Below are positions 1-11,816 of a stretch of DNA of 64,000 nt, piece by piece. The notes beneath the pieces are model-generated. The model had not been told where the DNA came from, ran no database searches, and worked only from the letters and a program-made list of their open reading frames with translations. Position 1 is the stretch's first letter, and the number at the start of each line of letters is the position of its first letter. Position numbers and translations under genes: made by a program. Source of the stretch: Puccinellia tenuiflora (Eukaryota > Streptophyta > Magnoliopsida > Poales > Poaceae); assembly GCA_012064385.1 (NCBI GenBank), contig QRDG01000823.1:228572-292571 (forward strand). The letters are read 5' to 3'.

Positions 1-119
1 GGTGGGGAAGGCTCGTCGCCGTCACTCTCGCCACACTCCGATGAGAGGGCCCAGAAACGGCCGGAAGGGATCACCGACGAAGGCCGTTCGCCCCGTTCCT
101 CCATCCGACAAGCAGTCAT
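1..119 (-). CDS. possible first coding exon, cut by window edge
   Basis: On the minus strand a frame is open from an ATG at 119 (a second in-frame ATG at 104) to the edge of the window. From the second ATG it begins MEERGERPSSV and contains GRFWALSSE followed by an acidic stretch. I recall this kind of N-terminus from grass zinc-knuckle and LINE-type ORF1 proteins, but 119 bases cannot prove it. The plus strand is also open across 1-243, so strand is uncertain. No splice site or promoter was found that settles it. Confidence 0.25.
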   Translation of the reverse strand, partial: MTACRMEERGERPSSVIPSGRFWALSSECGESDGDEPSP

Positions 120-2253
120 ATTCTCCTTTAGCGCCAAACTGACATTCCACGGATTGAAGTGCAGTTGGGGCCTTGTTTTTGTCCACCACAAAGGGGCAGA
201 TGAGAGTTTTTGGGTGCCCGTTGGATCGAGATTCCTAAATTAACAAGCAGTGAGAAGCTAGCTCTGGAGCGCAACACTGACAGACTGTTGATCCTGTCAT
301 GCGTGGATGAACAGACAAGATCGCCCTTCCCTGACACAGATCAGAGCACCAGATCGAAGGAACTTTGAAACGCAAATTGCAGGGTTCACATTGACTCTCC
401 CCAGTCCAACCAAAACCATTAACCAGTTAACTATTCGCATGTGCTAAGCAGCCATGGCAGAACCTGCCGCCATGCACAGAATACTCCAGGCAGCGATCGC
501 CGATATCACTCCAGCAATTTATTATCTTCTCAGTAGCATGTTGCCGATGGCAACAAGCACAACTGGACACAGGAATCTTGCTGTGTATGCATGGCTTGGC
601 TGTCCTTTGTCCCATTAGAGGACACGAATCCCGCCTAAGTGCAAATCGCCTCGTGGACTGCCGTCGCCGCAGGGAAACGCTAGGGGACACACCGGGAGAC
701 ACTGGTTTGATCTTGAAGAAATGGTTGGGGGCATGGAGAGCAATAGAGCATGGATGAGAAAGTGCTGTGGGAAAGCAAGCATGGAGTTGATTGATCTGAT
801 AAGTTAACTACTCAAAGCTGAAATGAAATGCCATCTGTTCTTGTTTGCAAATTGCGCGTGCTCTTGTTTGCAGATGGAGCATGGTTGAGTTTTTTTTTTT
901 GTTTTTTTTTTTTGGCCACAGGATGCGCGTCATGTTGCCGTCGAGTGACGGGAGCCTGAAAATCGGTCATACTTTCAACCGTCCAATCGCGATCCAACGC
1001 GTAGAATCAACTATTATGTAATTTTGTGTTTTACGCCTTTTATTCTTTCGACGTCAACCCGCCATGTGTAGCTTATCCACTTAAACTGAAGCGGTATATC
1101 GTCTTGCCCTTAACCTTCCATATATTTACAGTAAAAATATCATTGTGATTGAGATTATTTACGTCTAATATTACAACAAAATCCAGAGTATTACAACAAA
1201 ATGTGTCACACTTTGTACAAACAAAACAAACTATTACAACAAATCGTCACAATAATTCAAACAAAGTAATGCATCAAAAAATTGGTCAAACAAAATAAAA
1301 TCTACAGCTTGATTTGCAACAAAAATCACCAACAAACTCAATGAAATCACAAACAATTATAACATGTTTGCAGCAGTGAAAAAGTGGTTAAGTAACAAAT
1401 GTTTTCCTGCAGATTCATTTATAGATTCATTTGTAATCACTACCTATTTCAACAAAACTCGCTAACGCTTACGAAAAATGCGGAAACATTATGGAAAATC
1501 CGAGTAAATACACAGCTTGTAGCAAACCTTGCAACATCTGCGTTTTCCTTTGTTCGTGCACCTGGGTGAGTATAATAACGAAAATAACACAGCAACAGGG
1601 CCAACTAACCTACTCCGGGTGCTCTCTCTGTTTTGTTGGGTGAGACGCATTCAGGGTGAGGTGTGAGTCATCGCTCTTCCTAATCTGAACTAGAGCTTAT
1701 CTTATGCATGTGTGTGTCGGAATGATTGATACAGAGGACTCGACCGTACGATTTGGAAAAGGAGTCTGCTTCGACAGTCGGACTCCTGTCAGGGTACACA
1801 CGTTCGCTCGCTGTTTTCCTGTCCTGCATCATTCAGAATCGAGGTATTAGCACCAGCGGTACAAGAAATTGTCGAGTGGAAGCAAATTCATACAACTTGT
1901 GAAATGGGGTGGAGTGGTACAAAAACTTGCGCGGTTTTTTCAAATTCATACAAACGCGCTGAGTAGACGACACGTGTGATGCCACGGTGGAAATGGCGCG
2001 CGCGATGCGGCCTGGGAATCTTGCAAAAAAAACCTGGAGTATGGGAATCATCACATATAGGTCCAATTTCACGAAAAACCCCTCAGAAAGGTTATCTTGG
2101 ACGCAACAGACGTGAGTTGGTGCCCGTTTTCTTCAATATTTATGAATATGCCCCCGACAGCTGATAAAGGCAAGTCACACGTAAATTACGCCACAGTCCT
2201 CGACTGTCCGCTGCGTCGTCGTCGCCGTTGCACCGTCGCCACGGCGATTATGG
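120..2253. other. intergenic, no gene recognised
   Basis: Only short open frames without recognisable domains. Around 1020-1560 the sequence is AT-rich with repeated ACAACAAA-like words. A poly-T tract lies at 891-913. The stretch from about 1833 to 2160 looks like generic repetitive spacer. No terminal repeats were found. Confidence 0.5.
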
Positions 2254-2267
2254 CGGACGAACCTTTC

Positions 2268-3629
2268 GATGAAATAGGCTTTCGCCCCGCTATATTAATA
2301 TAGCAACCACCCGGTACAAGATTGAGTCCACTGCTGGGGCAAACAGCACAGGCACGCCCAAAAGAAAGAAAAAGAAAAGGAGAGAAAACAATGCCGACAC
2401 CGGCGGATCAACGAAAAATGAAAACGACTCGCCACCACTACGTCCTCCGGAGCATTCCCACCACGAGCCTAGCACTTTGAGTCGCCGCGTACCAAGCAGC
2501 ACCTCCAAGAAGGAAGACGACGACACCGACGTTGCTGCCCGGACTGGTCCTAGGGTTTCCCCCGGTACGCTACCGGTAGTGGGGAAGGGGTACAGTCGAC
2601 GCCCTTCAGGAAGGATCGGCGACACTCGCAAGCGTCACCGCGTCGGTGTCAAAAGACAGGGATTTCTCCCGACCCCAAAAAACCACAACTCCGGGCACAT
2701 CATAGCGCTCCACCAATCTTGCCATCCACCAACGCACGCCACCACGGTCTTGTAGCCACCTCCGTCGTCTCACCATGGCAAAAGTAGCAAGGCCGGCTAA
2801 CCCGAGACGAAACAACCGTAGACAAGGTCCGGCAATAAGACAACCATGCGGGAGAGAACATACTCCATCGCCATAGGCGGTAGCCGACCGGACGCATCAA
2901 CAAGAGCACACCGGGCCATTGTAGCCGGAGGGCGGCAGCAGCACGGCCACCTGGAGGGCGTCCTCCACCGCCACCTGCGGGTGCCGACCGGACACGGCAG
3001 CAGGGACACACCAGGCCGAGTAGGCCCGGCCGAGCCCCGGGGGCTCGTAAAGTCCCCGCCGTCATGCTGCAGCACGTAGGCCGCCACCGCCGCCGCCCTC
3101 TTGATCGGTCCATAGGCCCGGCCGGAGCCAGACTGCCCCGCGAAGCTCCCGCCGCCACGCTGCAGCAGGGGCGGCGTCATCACTGCCATCACCGTCACAA
3201 GCCACTCGTCGGGCCAGCCGGAGGCAACGAGGCGTAGAACCCGCCCTAACCCAGATCGGGCCCAAAGGGCCCAGATCTGGGCCTGCAGGGCCTGGCCACC
3301 ACCACCGCCGTGCCCGCCACCAACGGCGGTGCCACCGCTGCACCTGCCATCCGCGCTGCCTCCAGGGAGTCCCCGACGCCGTGTCGGACCAAGTGACGCC
3401 GAGCTACACCTCCTAGGCCATGGCCGCCCCGCGTCGACCATGCCCAGCAGGGGAAAGGACGCAGGCCGCCGCCACCGGGGCCGCCAGGCCAAGGGCCGGC
3501 GCAACACCCCGACGACGGCGGGAGGGAGGAGCTGGAAGGAGGGAGGAAGGGGGCGCGGCCCGGCCGCCGCGGGGCGGCGCGGGTCGCGAGAGGGAAGGGG
3601 TTTCGCGGGAGGAAGGGTTCGACTTGTCC
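2268..3629 (-). mobile_element. GC-rich retroposon with 14 bp target-site duplication
   Basis: The 14-mer CGGACGAACCTTTC stands at 2254-2267 and again at 3630-3643, a clean target-site duplication. The 1362 bp between are very GC-rich and lack terminal inverted repeats. The minus-strand 3' end reads through GCTATATTAATATAGC near 2290-2305, an A/T-rich 3' tail rather than a long poly(A). A variable-length TSD without inverted repeats indicates target-primed insertion, as for LINE-derived or other non-LTR retroposons. Long open frames inside (for example 2797-3507 on minus) have skewed composition and no recognisable domain, so I do not call them genes. Confidence 0.7.
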
Positions 3630-3643
3630 CGGACGAACCTTTC

Positions 3644-4295
3644 TACCGTAGTTACGACATGGAGGCGTCGGAGTACGGTGAATTTTCCAGGCTGTCGCTC
3701 CTTTGTTCTTGTCCGCCGGAGTAGGGTTAATGGCAGCGACGATCAGAGGAATATTGGGTCAAAAACATTGTGGGAGGTGGGTCAGAATCGGAGGGCAACT
3801 TCCTCCTGTCTTGCGTCTCCACGTGCTCTAGAGAGGCCAAGAAGGTCCCGACGAACATCCAGGATCATCCAGTATCACTGAAAAAACTTTAAAGTGTAAA
3901 CATAGAACTCCACATGTTTGTCGTTCTCGCGTGAACTCGCTTGCTAAGCCTTCCAAATGCCACAAACTATTGTGTCCTAATGACCACGCACTCTGTTCTG
4001 CTGTCAAACTTAGCTTTATGCGCAGACGAGACGATCTCTCTACGATACGGCTGCTTGGCTTTTCGCCAATGAATCTAAGTTTTGAGCTCGAGGTTGTACA
4101 TGTGAGAGAGAGAGGTTGTGTTTCCCTGTGATCTAGCAAAGTTAGAGTTGATAAACAACTTCGAATCATATGGAGCAATTTTACCTACGCCTATATTGAT
4201 GAAGCTAAAATGTCCGCAGATAATGGAAAAGATACATATTCTTTTTTCAAGAACATGCAAGACTTGCATGCAAAATTTAAAATAGCCGGGTATAG
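3644..4295. other. intergenic, nothing recognised
   Basis: Right flank of the retroposon, continuous with 2200-2253 before the insertion. No domain, terminal repeat or RNA gene was seen. Confidence 0.4.
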
Positions 4296-5040
4296 TCCTT
4301 GGAGATGCTTCGGCTAGGATCTTTATAGGTTAAAGGCAGAATAGTCGCTAATAGTCTGGCTAAACCGATTTAGCCCCTCAGCCGCTAACCTTCCCGTTCA
4401 GCGGGGCAAGCATTTTTGGACCAAAAATCTTCGCTCGGCCAAAATTTTCAGCCAAAATCGATTTTATGGTAACTCTGTCTCCAAAATCCCAGCTTTCCTC
4501 TTCTCTCTCCCGAAAATGGCAACCAATATGAGAGCTGATCATGGCGACAGCGCGCACGCTCCCACACCCGGCCGCCCTCGCTACTCTCCACCAGTGGCGG
4601 AGCTGCGGACCCCACAGCTTTTTTGAAAACCCCCTTTAGTTTGTATATATTTATGCATTGGTCCCTTTTGTATAGACGATCTGACCCTAAACCCTAAGCT
4701 TCTGCCCGGACTCCTCCGTGATCGACATAAGTGAGCAGTAGCTCGACCAATGCATTGGGAAAGCCTTGGAGTCTGTCGGTAGAATTAAGTTTAGGGTTTA
4801 GATTAAATTAAGTTGTATCGAATTTATATCAAAATCGAATCAAATTGTATCGAATTTGTATCGAAATCGAATCAAATTGTTAATTGTAATATTGAGATAT
4901 TTGTGTTTCGGGATTTCGTCTAGGGGGTGCCGGTGTGGGAGGGGAAAAAAGCGCCGGACAAGTATCCGGCACCCCCAAAGGGGCCTCCAATTGGGAGGTG
5001 CCGGACACATTTTAGGCGCCCCCAGTGGAGATGCTCTTTG
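4296..5040. other. remnants of terminal-repeat DNA transposons
   Basis: Two sequences typical of the right ends of Triticeae DNA transposons occur in the same orientation: GGAGATGCTT near 4302-4311 and GTGGAGATGCTCT near 5026-5038. No matching left end was found, so this looks like truncated elements joined together. Between them, 4815-4880 holds two degenerate copies of a roughly 35 bp unit (GTATCGAATTT...AATCGAATCAAATT). The stretch 4950-5015 is rich in inverted CCGGCACC/GGTGCCGG words. Confidence 0.4.
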
Positions 5041-5690
5041 CATTCAAGTTACAGGCCTCAGCTCAGCTTGATGGAATGCCCAAACAATCTGTGACCTGAC
5101 ATCGTGTGTTTGTGGTAGGTACCGTGGGCCGTTCCGGCCCAAAGGCCACGACCAGAGTCCACACCAGCACCGACGACGACACCTACACCTACAGTGTGCG
5201 CCGCCCCCCAGCCTCATTTCTCCTTTCGTGTCGGCGCCCTGCGTTCGCAGAGTCAGCGGTGACGAAGCCTGGCTTGGAGTCTTGGACCGACGCTGAGCGT
5301 TCAACATACAGATTTTCTAATTCTCAGTCGCCTGAGAATTAGTTAAATCTCAGTCACCTTATCAACCATTGGATTCCGTGCATCAAGATTTGTACAGCTG
5401 ATTAGTACGTTTCTTTTTTTTATCGTTGTGTCGTCCCAGACTCCCGGCATCGCGACTTTCTCTTTTGACCAGGCGTGTCCACGGGCTGCTTGGCATGAGC
5501 AACTCCAACTTGGGCCCTGAGGTATGCGGCCTTTTTTGTGTGTGTGTGGTTTTTTTTTTCTTTTTCCGTTTTTTTTAACAAATGCCTTTTCCCTATTGTT
5601 GCAGCGTACACCCAATTCGTACACCCAATTGTTGACCATTGAAAAATCAAATAGTAGCATGCAACTGATACTCCGTTATTCGGTGTGCGA
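5041..5690. other. intergenic with CTCAGTCAC repeat fragment
   Basis: The stretch 5318-5358 (ATTCTCAGTCGCCTGAGAAT, then a CTCAGTCACC word) resembles the ends of the repeat unit found in tandem at 25431-25783, so the two sites share a repeat family. A poly-T-rich tract lies at 5530-5577. No gene was recognised. Confidence 0.4.
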
Positions 5691-6165
5691 ATTGAGATTC
5701 AGTTGCAAGTTGGGTGCAACTGTATCTTTTTTCTTTTTCGTTCCACTTGTAGTTGAGTACTAACTAAGATTTTCTAGTTACAGGTCGCAACTGAGATTTT
5801 TCTAGTTGCAACTGAGTATTTTTCTAGTCGCAGTGGGTGGGTAGTGATATTTTTCAGTTGCAACTTGCAACTAGGCTGTTGCAATTGGGTCGCTACCGAG
5901 ATTTATTTCCAGTTGCAAGGTCGTTGTAACTGAATATTTTTGCAGTTGTAAGTGGGTTGCAACTAAATTTTTTCCGGTTGCAAGTAGGTTGTAACTGAGG
6001 TTTTTCTATCTGTAAGTGGGTTGAGATTGACATTTTTATATTTCCAAATTGGTTGTCACTAAGATATTTTCGATTGCAAGTGGGTTGCAACTGATATTTT
6101 CCTAGTTGCAAATTGGTTGCAACTGATATTTTCCAAGTTGCAAGTAGGTTGCAACTGAAATTTAT
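5691..6165. repeat. degenerate minisatellite, GTTGCAACTGA units
   Basis: More than ten degenerate copies of a unit of about 35-45 bp, consensus near TTGCAAGTGGGTTGCAACTG followed by a T-rich ATATTTTTC spacer. The copies vary widely, indicating an old array. The minus-strand open frame across 5893-6243 is an artefact of this repeat. Confidence 0.8.
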
Positions 6166-6279
6166 GGTTAAAAATAGGTTACTAATGTCCTTTTGTAAAT
6201 CCATTTTCAATATAATCTCGAGCAGATTCCTGAAATTTGTCATTTATCTTGTTATGAGATAAAGGGCAATTAGACTGTA

Positions 6280-6415
6280 CTCACTCCATTTCATAATATA
6301 AGATGTTTTAACATTTCTCTTTACATCCGTATCTAGACAACCTTATACTAAAACATGTCTAAATACGAATAGAAAGAGAAATTCTAAAACATCTTATATT
6401 TAGGAACGGAGGGAG
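6280..6415. mobile_element. Stowaway MITE (Tc1/Mariner type), 136 bp
   Basis: The ends are CTCACTCCATTTCATAATAT and, inverted, CTCCCTCCGTTCCTAAATAT, flanked by TA on both sides (6278-6279 and 6416-6417). The two arms pair over much of their length. TA target sites and a CTCCCTCCGT terminus define Stowaway elements of grasses. It carries no coding sequence. Confidence 0.9.
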
Positions 6416-6417
6416 TA

Positions 6418-6878
6418 CAAGTCAAGCCACAAAAAGGTTATAAGTTGAAAATCAATCACACGGCCCGAACCGAGCCAAAGCCCAATAAAACCAACACATC
6501 AGGGATAATAGGCACAGCTTGGGCCTGGTAAACACGCAGCAAGTAAATGCAGATGGTACGAGAAAAATTATATAGTCGTACGCTGGACGCTGGACGTTGT
6601 ACATCGACAGAATTACCTCATTCTCAGTCGACTGAGCCCCAGCTACTCCCTTCAACATATGCTCATAGTGATGCTATCAACAAAAGATGACACAAAGGTA
6701 AGGTACGTACTGTTTTGTTCTCATAGTGATGCTGCCGAAAAAAGTACCTAAAAAGCCCGAGTCTGTCTGTTGGAGTACAATAAAGGACCTGACGGAAAAT
6801 AATGTTGCTAACAGTCAGCAGTCCCGTACCCCGGTGCTGAGCCTGGATTTCTATAGAATCATCGTCCTACATTCTGGC
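6418..6878. other. 3' flank of the transporter gene
   Basis: Expected to hold the 3' UTR of the minus-strand transporter gene. No certain polyadenylation signal was chosen. TTCTCAGTCGACTGAG at about 6621-6636 is another fragment of the CTCAGTCAC repeat family. Confidence 0.4.
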
Positions 6879-9800
6879 TCAGACGGAAGGGAAGAACTTG
6901 TTGAGGTTGAAGGGCAGGGAGTAGAACTCCTCGCTCCTCGTGTCCGTCTTGAAGCTCCTGAACTTGTCCCACCAGTGGTACCCCCTGTCTCTCCTCACGG
7001 CGCTGTCGCGTCTGTGCATCGTGTTGTCCAGGAAGTAAGCCACCAGCACCGCCACGAATGGCTTCGACGAGAACGGCACGTTTACCATGTCGTTGAACTG
7101 CAGTCATGGAAAGGATTCTGTCAGCATCTACGAGGTGATTCAGTTGCAATAAGACTGGCATTTCTTTTGCGTACCCATCGAGCGCCGGTGTGCACCGGGC
7201 CATGTCCTGCGACCGACGTGTACTCGTTGAAGTACTGGGGAACCGATAGGCCCATGAAGAAGGAGAACCCCACGATGAACTTGGTCCTGAAGCTGTTGAG
7301 ATTGCAGAACTGGAGGAAGCTCAGACCGCACGCACCTGCAAGTTGAGATATTCGAGGCCGTAACGCACGACACCTGGTGCTGGATGGAAATAATTACAAT
7401 GATGGGCCTTTTCGAGTGATGAATGATAGCTATCTTAGACTTACCGATGTACGCAAAGAAAATGCAGTAAAGGGCAGCGAATATTGGCAGCGGAATTGAC
7501 GCAAAGATGGCTCCAAATTTCCCTGGTTTATAGCACAAGAAAAATGAATTAGAAGAACATATGATAACAGAAAAAGGGGGAAACATCACCTGAGCTACGT
7601 ACTAGACATAGTATTCATCGAATGACTGGTAGATGTCAAATTATAATCACAATATCAGAAACTAGCCAAGCACTTTGCTGTGATGTGATGACTGCTTATC
7701 AGTTTGTGTGTCATGCATTAAGTTTATGCAAATATACACAGGAATATATTTTTATACAAGATGTTAGAAATAACTTGGCACATTACCAAGAATAGAGAAG
7801 AAAATCATGAATCCTGCAGATATTTGCACTACCCTCCGGCTTCCTACATGTGTAAGAGCTAGTAAACCAGCATTTTCACTGCAAAAATCAAAATACGAAT
7901 ACTTAAAGAGCAGACAGAAAAAAAAAATAGTAAACCAAGAACCAAGGACTCCTGTTCAGAAGAAGGAAAAACAATCAAGTTCTGCTGGTTTCAGTAGATG
8001 GTAACACAACACCTACACTGACACTGCAGTCCCATTGGCTGTCCCGAAAAATGCACCCAATAAAGTACCGATACCCTGCAGATGATACCAAATGGATCAT
8101 CAAAACCTGTTGGTGAAAGAAACAACAGTTCTGGTGCTTAATGGTCAGACTTCAATCACCTGCCAACCAATGCCCCGACCAAGAATTGAGGGAGGTATCA
8201 TAGTTGCGCTAGCATATCTTGACACAGCGATGAAGGTCCCAGTTGACTGAAAGGTACCACATTTGTTATTAGATTGCTAGCTGACTACGAGTTGGGTAAC
8301 ATCACATTATTTTTAGGCGTACACAAACCTCTACAAGAGCAACAAATGATGCCATCATCATTGCAAAACATTCACCAACATCAAATGTGGGAGCGCCCCA
8401 TTGGAAAGGATACGGGACTGATATCCTGCAACAATGTTGTAAGCACTTCTTTCTTTAGTGAAACTTATCAGCACAAGCGTGCGCAAATTGTTTATGTATC
8501 CCTCTTACCAGGAAGCTCCACCGATAAGTCCGGAGCGGTCAACACGACAATGCACTTGCGTCTTCATTGGGGCTTTGTTGTATGCACCACTAACAGTGAG
8601 AATGTATGCATACAGCCACACGATAGCGATTGTGAAAATCACAGCAAATCGGTCGAACACGGGTTTTGCCACATGTATAACATGAGGTAAGTACTGCATC
8701 AAAACAATTACAATTACTACACGCCATCAGCAAAGTTAAAAGGCACAATGAAATGATGCTTGTACCTGAGAAAATATGACTAGTAGAATGATTTCTGGAA
8801 GCCCAATTTCGACGCATTTCGCAACCTGTACGCTTATCAGTCTTCCAGTTAGGTGAATAACGGGGAAGATGTAATGAATCATGCAACAACAGAATATGAA
8901 TCGTAATGAAATTAGCTTACCCCTGGAAAACCAAGCTCATAGAGCCCAAATCCAGCAAGTGCTATCAGAGGAGCAGCAGACAATGGACTTAGCAACCTGT
9001 GAAAGATTTGAGGAAAAGTCAGGGCGTAAACTGAAATGAATGATACAACCTGCAACAACAGTCAAACCTGCAACTAAAACACTACAGTAGTACACTAGTA
9101 CAATATGTACGACTCCAAGCAGAGGACCATGATGATGCTCACAGCTCACCTAACTACATTGCGCCAGAGTCCACTGAAACCAAGTATGATCTGAATTGTG
9201 GATGAGATGATGAAAGCGCCCTGAGTTCCTCGCATGGTCCGCAAGAATTTCTACACGACAGTGACGAAAGGCTTGTAAACTTCACAAGAATATCACATAG
9301 TGGCCATGGCAACATAAATTAGCAGATCAATCAACCACCTCATGAGGGTCTGCTTCGTTGCTGTAACGGCTGGCCAAGATGATGGAAATGGTGGGTGCAA
9401 CAACGGTGTAGGATCCACCCATCACGGCGGGGAGACGAGTCCCAAAGAAAGACTGGAACAAGGTGTTGATGCCGGCGACAAACAGCAGCGTCTGAATCAC
9501 CCGGGCCTTCTCATCCTGCAATCGAGTGCAGCAGAAGTTTCAGAAAGTCTGAACCAAGTGAAGGGCACCGAGGTTTAGGAGACTGAGGGAGTTGCTTACA
9601 TTTCCTCCTCCCATCTGGGGAACAAGAGCACTGGGTATGATGACGGATGTGCCCAGCATCACAATGAAGTGCTGGAATCCAAGCATAATGGCCTCGGCTG
9701 CGCACAAAAGATGTCAATTCTTCAGTTAATCAGGTGACATATCCACCGGCGCAGAGTGCTTAGGAATCAGAATCAACCAAAGATTTCACACCCCACACAA

Positions 9801-10026
9801 GGACAGTGAAAACATCAACATCGACGGGGGAGATCTGCACGGCAAGAGCATAAATGCAAAGTACAAGGAAGGAAAGAACAATATCCAAGCATTGTTTGGA
9901 AGAAAGAGACGTACGCCAGGGTGGTGGGCTGGTGATGCAGTAGGACACGCTGGGCAGCTGGTCCTTCACCGGGTGCGGGTGCATCTCCTCCTGCTTCGGC
10001 GGCGGCGCCGCCCCTCCTCCGGCCAT
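6879..10026 (-). CDS. NAT: nucleobase-ascorbate transporter (NAT/NCS2 family)
   Basis: Fourteen coding exons: 10026-9915, 9697-9600, 9515-9339, 9250-9150, 8996-8921, 8825-8766, 8693-8509, 8425-8329, 8246-8160, 8075-8017, 7878-7787, 7522-7445, 7335-7175 and 7097-6879. All introns are GT-AG and the total is 1602 bases, giving 533 aa, a normal family length. Residues 1-37 are a cytosolic tail ending SYCITSPPPW. The QH motif of the first membrane segment is at residues 46-47 (GFQHFIVMLG). The family signature ENAGLLALTHVGSRR follows the exon 10/11 joint. The C-terminus is NLNKFFPSV, as in plant NAT6/NAT7-like proteins. The family consists of multi-pass membrane permeases related to xanthine and uracil carriers; plant members are mostly placed at the plasma membrane. 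The substrate here cannot be read from sequence. No break was found. Start chosen: first ATG, MAGGGAAPPP, preceded by GGAGGAGGAGC. Confidence 0.95.
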
Positions 10027-10946
10027 GCTCCTCCTCCTCCTCCTTCCAGGAAGCCAAACTCTTCACCTCACTGAGCCACTTCACTCACTTCGTAGGGGAG
10101 GGAGAAGAAAAATGCAAGACGACGCGGGGTCCAAGAAGCAGAGTGCACCGGAGCAAGCAGGCGGGCGATTCTTAGCGTGCAGAGAGGACCAAGAACCAAG
10201 GACCCGAAGAAGAAAATAACAACCGCTACGAGGAAAAGCGCAAAGGGAGCTCAAAGGAAAAGGAATGCCGCGTTGCTCTTGCAGTCTTGCTCCTCCTTCT
10301 GCTCGCTCCCCTCTTGTACTGCCCACACTGGAGTGGAAGTGGAACAGCACTCGGCCGCTGCTAGGCTCTACCTTTTACTAGCTCCATGGGAATCTGACGC
10401 GGGAGAGGAGATCAGGAGAGGCTCTCCGTCTGCTTTATTTCCTCCCCTTTTCCCCTCTCTTTTCTCGCTTACTGCTTTTCTGCACCTGCAGTCATGGGAT
10501 CGGAGTTACCCTTTGCGTCGCACAGGAAAATGTGCTCTGCTCTTCCCAAGGAGAAATCTTTTGCACCGCCAAGAATCGCTCCCACTCACTGTCCACACGA
10601 CAGGGAACTTTTTGCTGCTGCAGCTAACGCACAAAGCTTTGCTGCTTTGCTTTTCAGCGCTCATTGGGGACTCGATTCAATACTATACTTTGTAGAGCAT
10701 GCAATGAGCCTTGGGCAGGGAATGGACTGTGCGAGGCTGCGCTTGCTCAGAACTATCTCCACCTGCTCAGCCGGCTTGAAAATGTGTCTGACATCCTTTG
10801 TCCGTCCCCAAGTTTTTTAGACCGGTTTGGTGGCGTCGAAAACGTCCGAAACATAGACCTCGACAAGCGGGCACCACATGCCAGCGACACAACTAAATGG
10901 GATTCCTAAATTTAGTGGTACATAGTTGTAGTTAGGCTTTTTTATA
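10027..10946. other. 5' flank of the transporter gene
   Basis: Contains the 5' UTR and promoter of the minus-strand transporter. CT/GA-rich tracts occur near 10025-10045 and 10440-10470. No clear TATA box was picked. Open frames on both strands (for example 10177-10695 plus) show no known domain. Confidence 0.4.
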
Positions 10947-11038
10947 CTCCTCTGATCCGGTGGAAGTGTCGTTAGAAATCAACTAACTATGTGCAATCTA
11001 CTAGTATAACTCCCGACGGATTTTCGGATCGGAGGGAG
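10947..11038. mobile_element. Stowaway-like MITE, 92 bp
   Basis: The ends are CTCCTCTGATCCGG and, inverted, CTCCCTCCGATCCG, flanked by TA at 10945-10946 and 11039-11040. It has the short non-coding form of a Stowaway MITE, with a terminus less perfect than the element at 6280. Confidence 0.75.
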
Positions 11039-11040
11039 TA

Positions 11041-11816
11041 CATGTTTTTTTCACCTTCCAACTCCTTGTAACGTTTCTATGTTTTATTTTTCTTAACATA
11101 CTGAAACCAGTTCGACTGTCTTTCGCCAGTAGTAAGAAGATATATACTGTTTAAAAAAAGGCTACAATCTTTTCATGTGGCTAACTTTTAGCCTTTTGAG
11201 ATACTAACATCAGAAGGCATTATTGTCTGCTAAAACAAACAACTGTCTATTTGGCTATAGGCCAAACATAGTACTATAAAATAATCGGGATATCTGCATG
11301 TCCTCCAAGCAGCACCATCAAACTGGCCAAATTGCTCACAAGAAATTGAGCAGCACTATGTTTCCACCTAGCCAATAGTCTTACCAGGTGTGAGGAAAAC
11401 GGCTTTCTGCAATACACAGACCGACAAAATTGTTCACAGTTAACTCAAGTCCCACAAAGCTGTTTAGTTCATTTCAAATGGACAAACATCTGAAATCAGC
11501 AACAATGAAGTTTACCTTCCAGTTCACCCAAACACCAGAGAATCATAATACCAGATTACTGAATAGACAACACATGCATGAGAAACCACAATGTCATTCC
11601 GATGAAATCAGTGTGGTGTGGCATGTGTTCGCTCACCCTTTTCCTTCTTTCCTTGCGCTCAAGCGCTCCTTAGCTCATGGTTAGTAGGAAGTTCACCTCA
11701 GAATGACAGCAGCAGCATACATCTTCCAATCGTGCTCCAATCAAGCAACGTATGACAGTTCGAGTACAAGAACCAACCAGCAGAAGAAACATGATCATCA
11801 ATTTTGTGGTGATTAA
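11041..11816. other. spacer and 3' flank of the PPR gene
   Basis: AT-rich. The part next to 11817 should hold the 3' UTR of the minus-strand PPR gene. No other gene or repeat was recognised. Confidence 0.4.

Noticed and set aside
2797..3507. Long minus-strand open frame of 236 codons
   Set aside because: It lies inside a retroposon with a clean TSD, is extremely GC-rich and shows no domain; the composition explains the open frame.
5893..6243. 116-codon minus-strand frame with repeated NLQLG/QPTCNRK words
   Set aside because: The repetition is the GTTGCAACTGA minisatellite in translation.
10177..10695. 172-codon plus-strand open frame upstream of the transporter gene
   Set aside because: It lies in the promoter/5' UTR region of the minus-strand gene and has low-complexity Ser/Leu composition with no domain.
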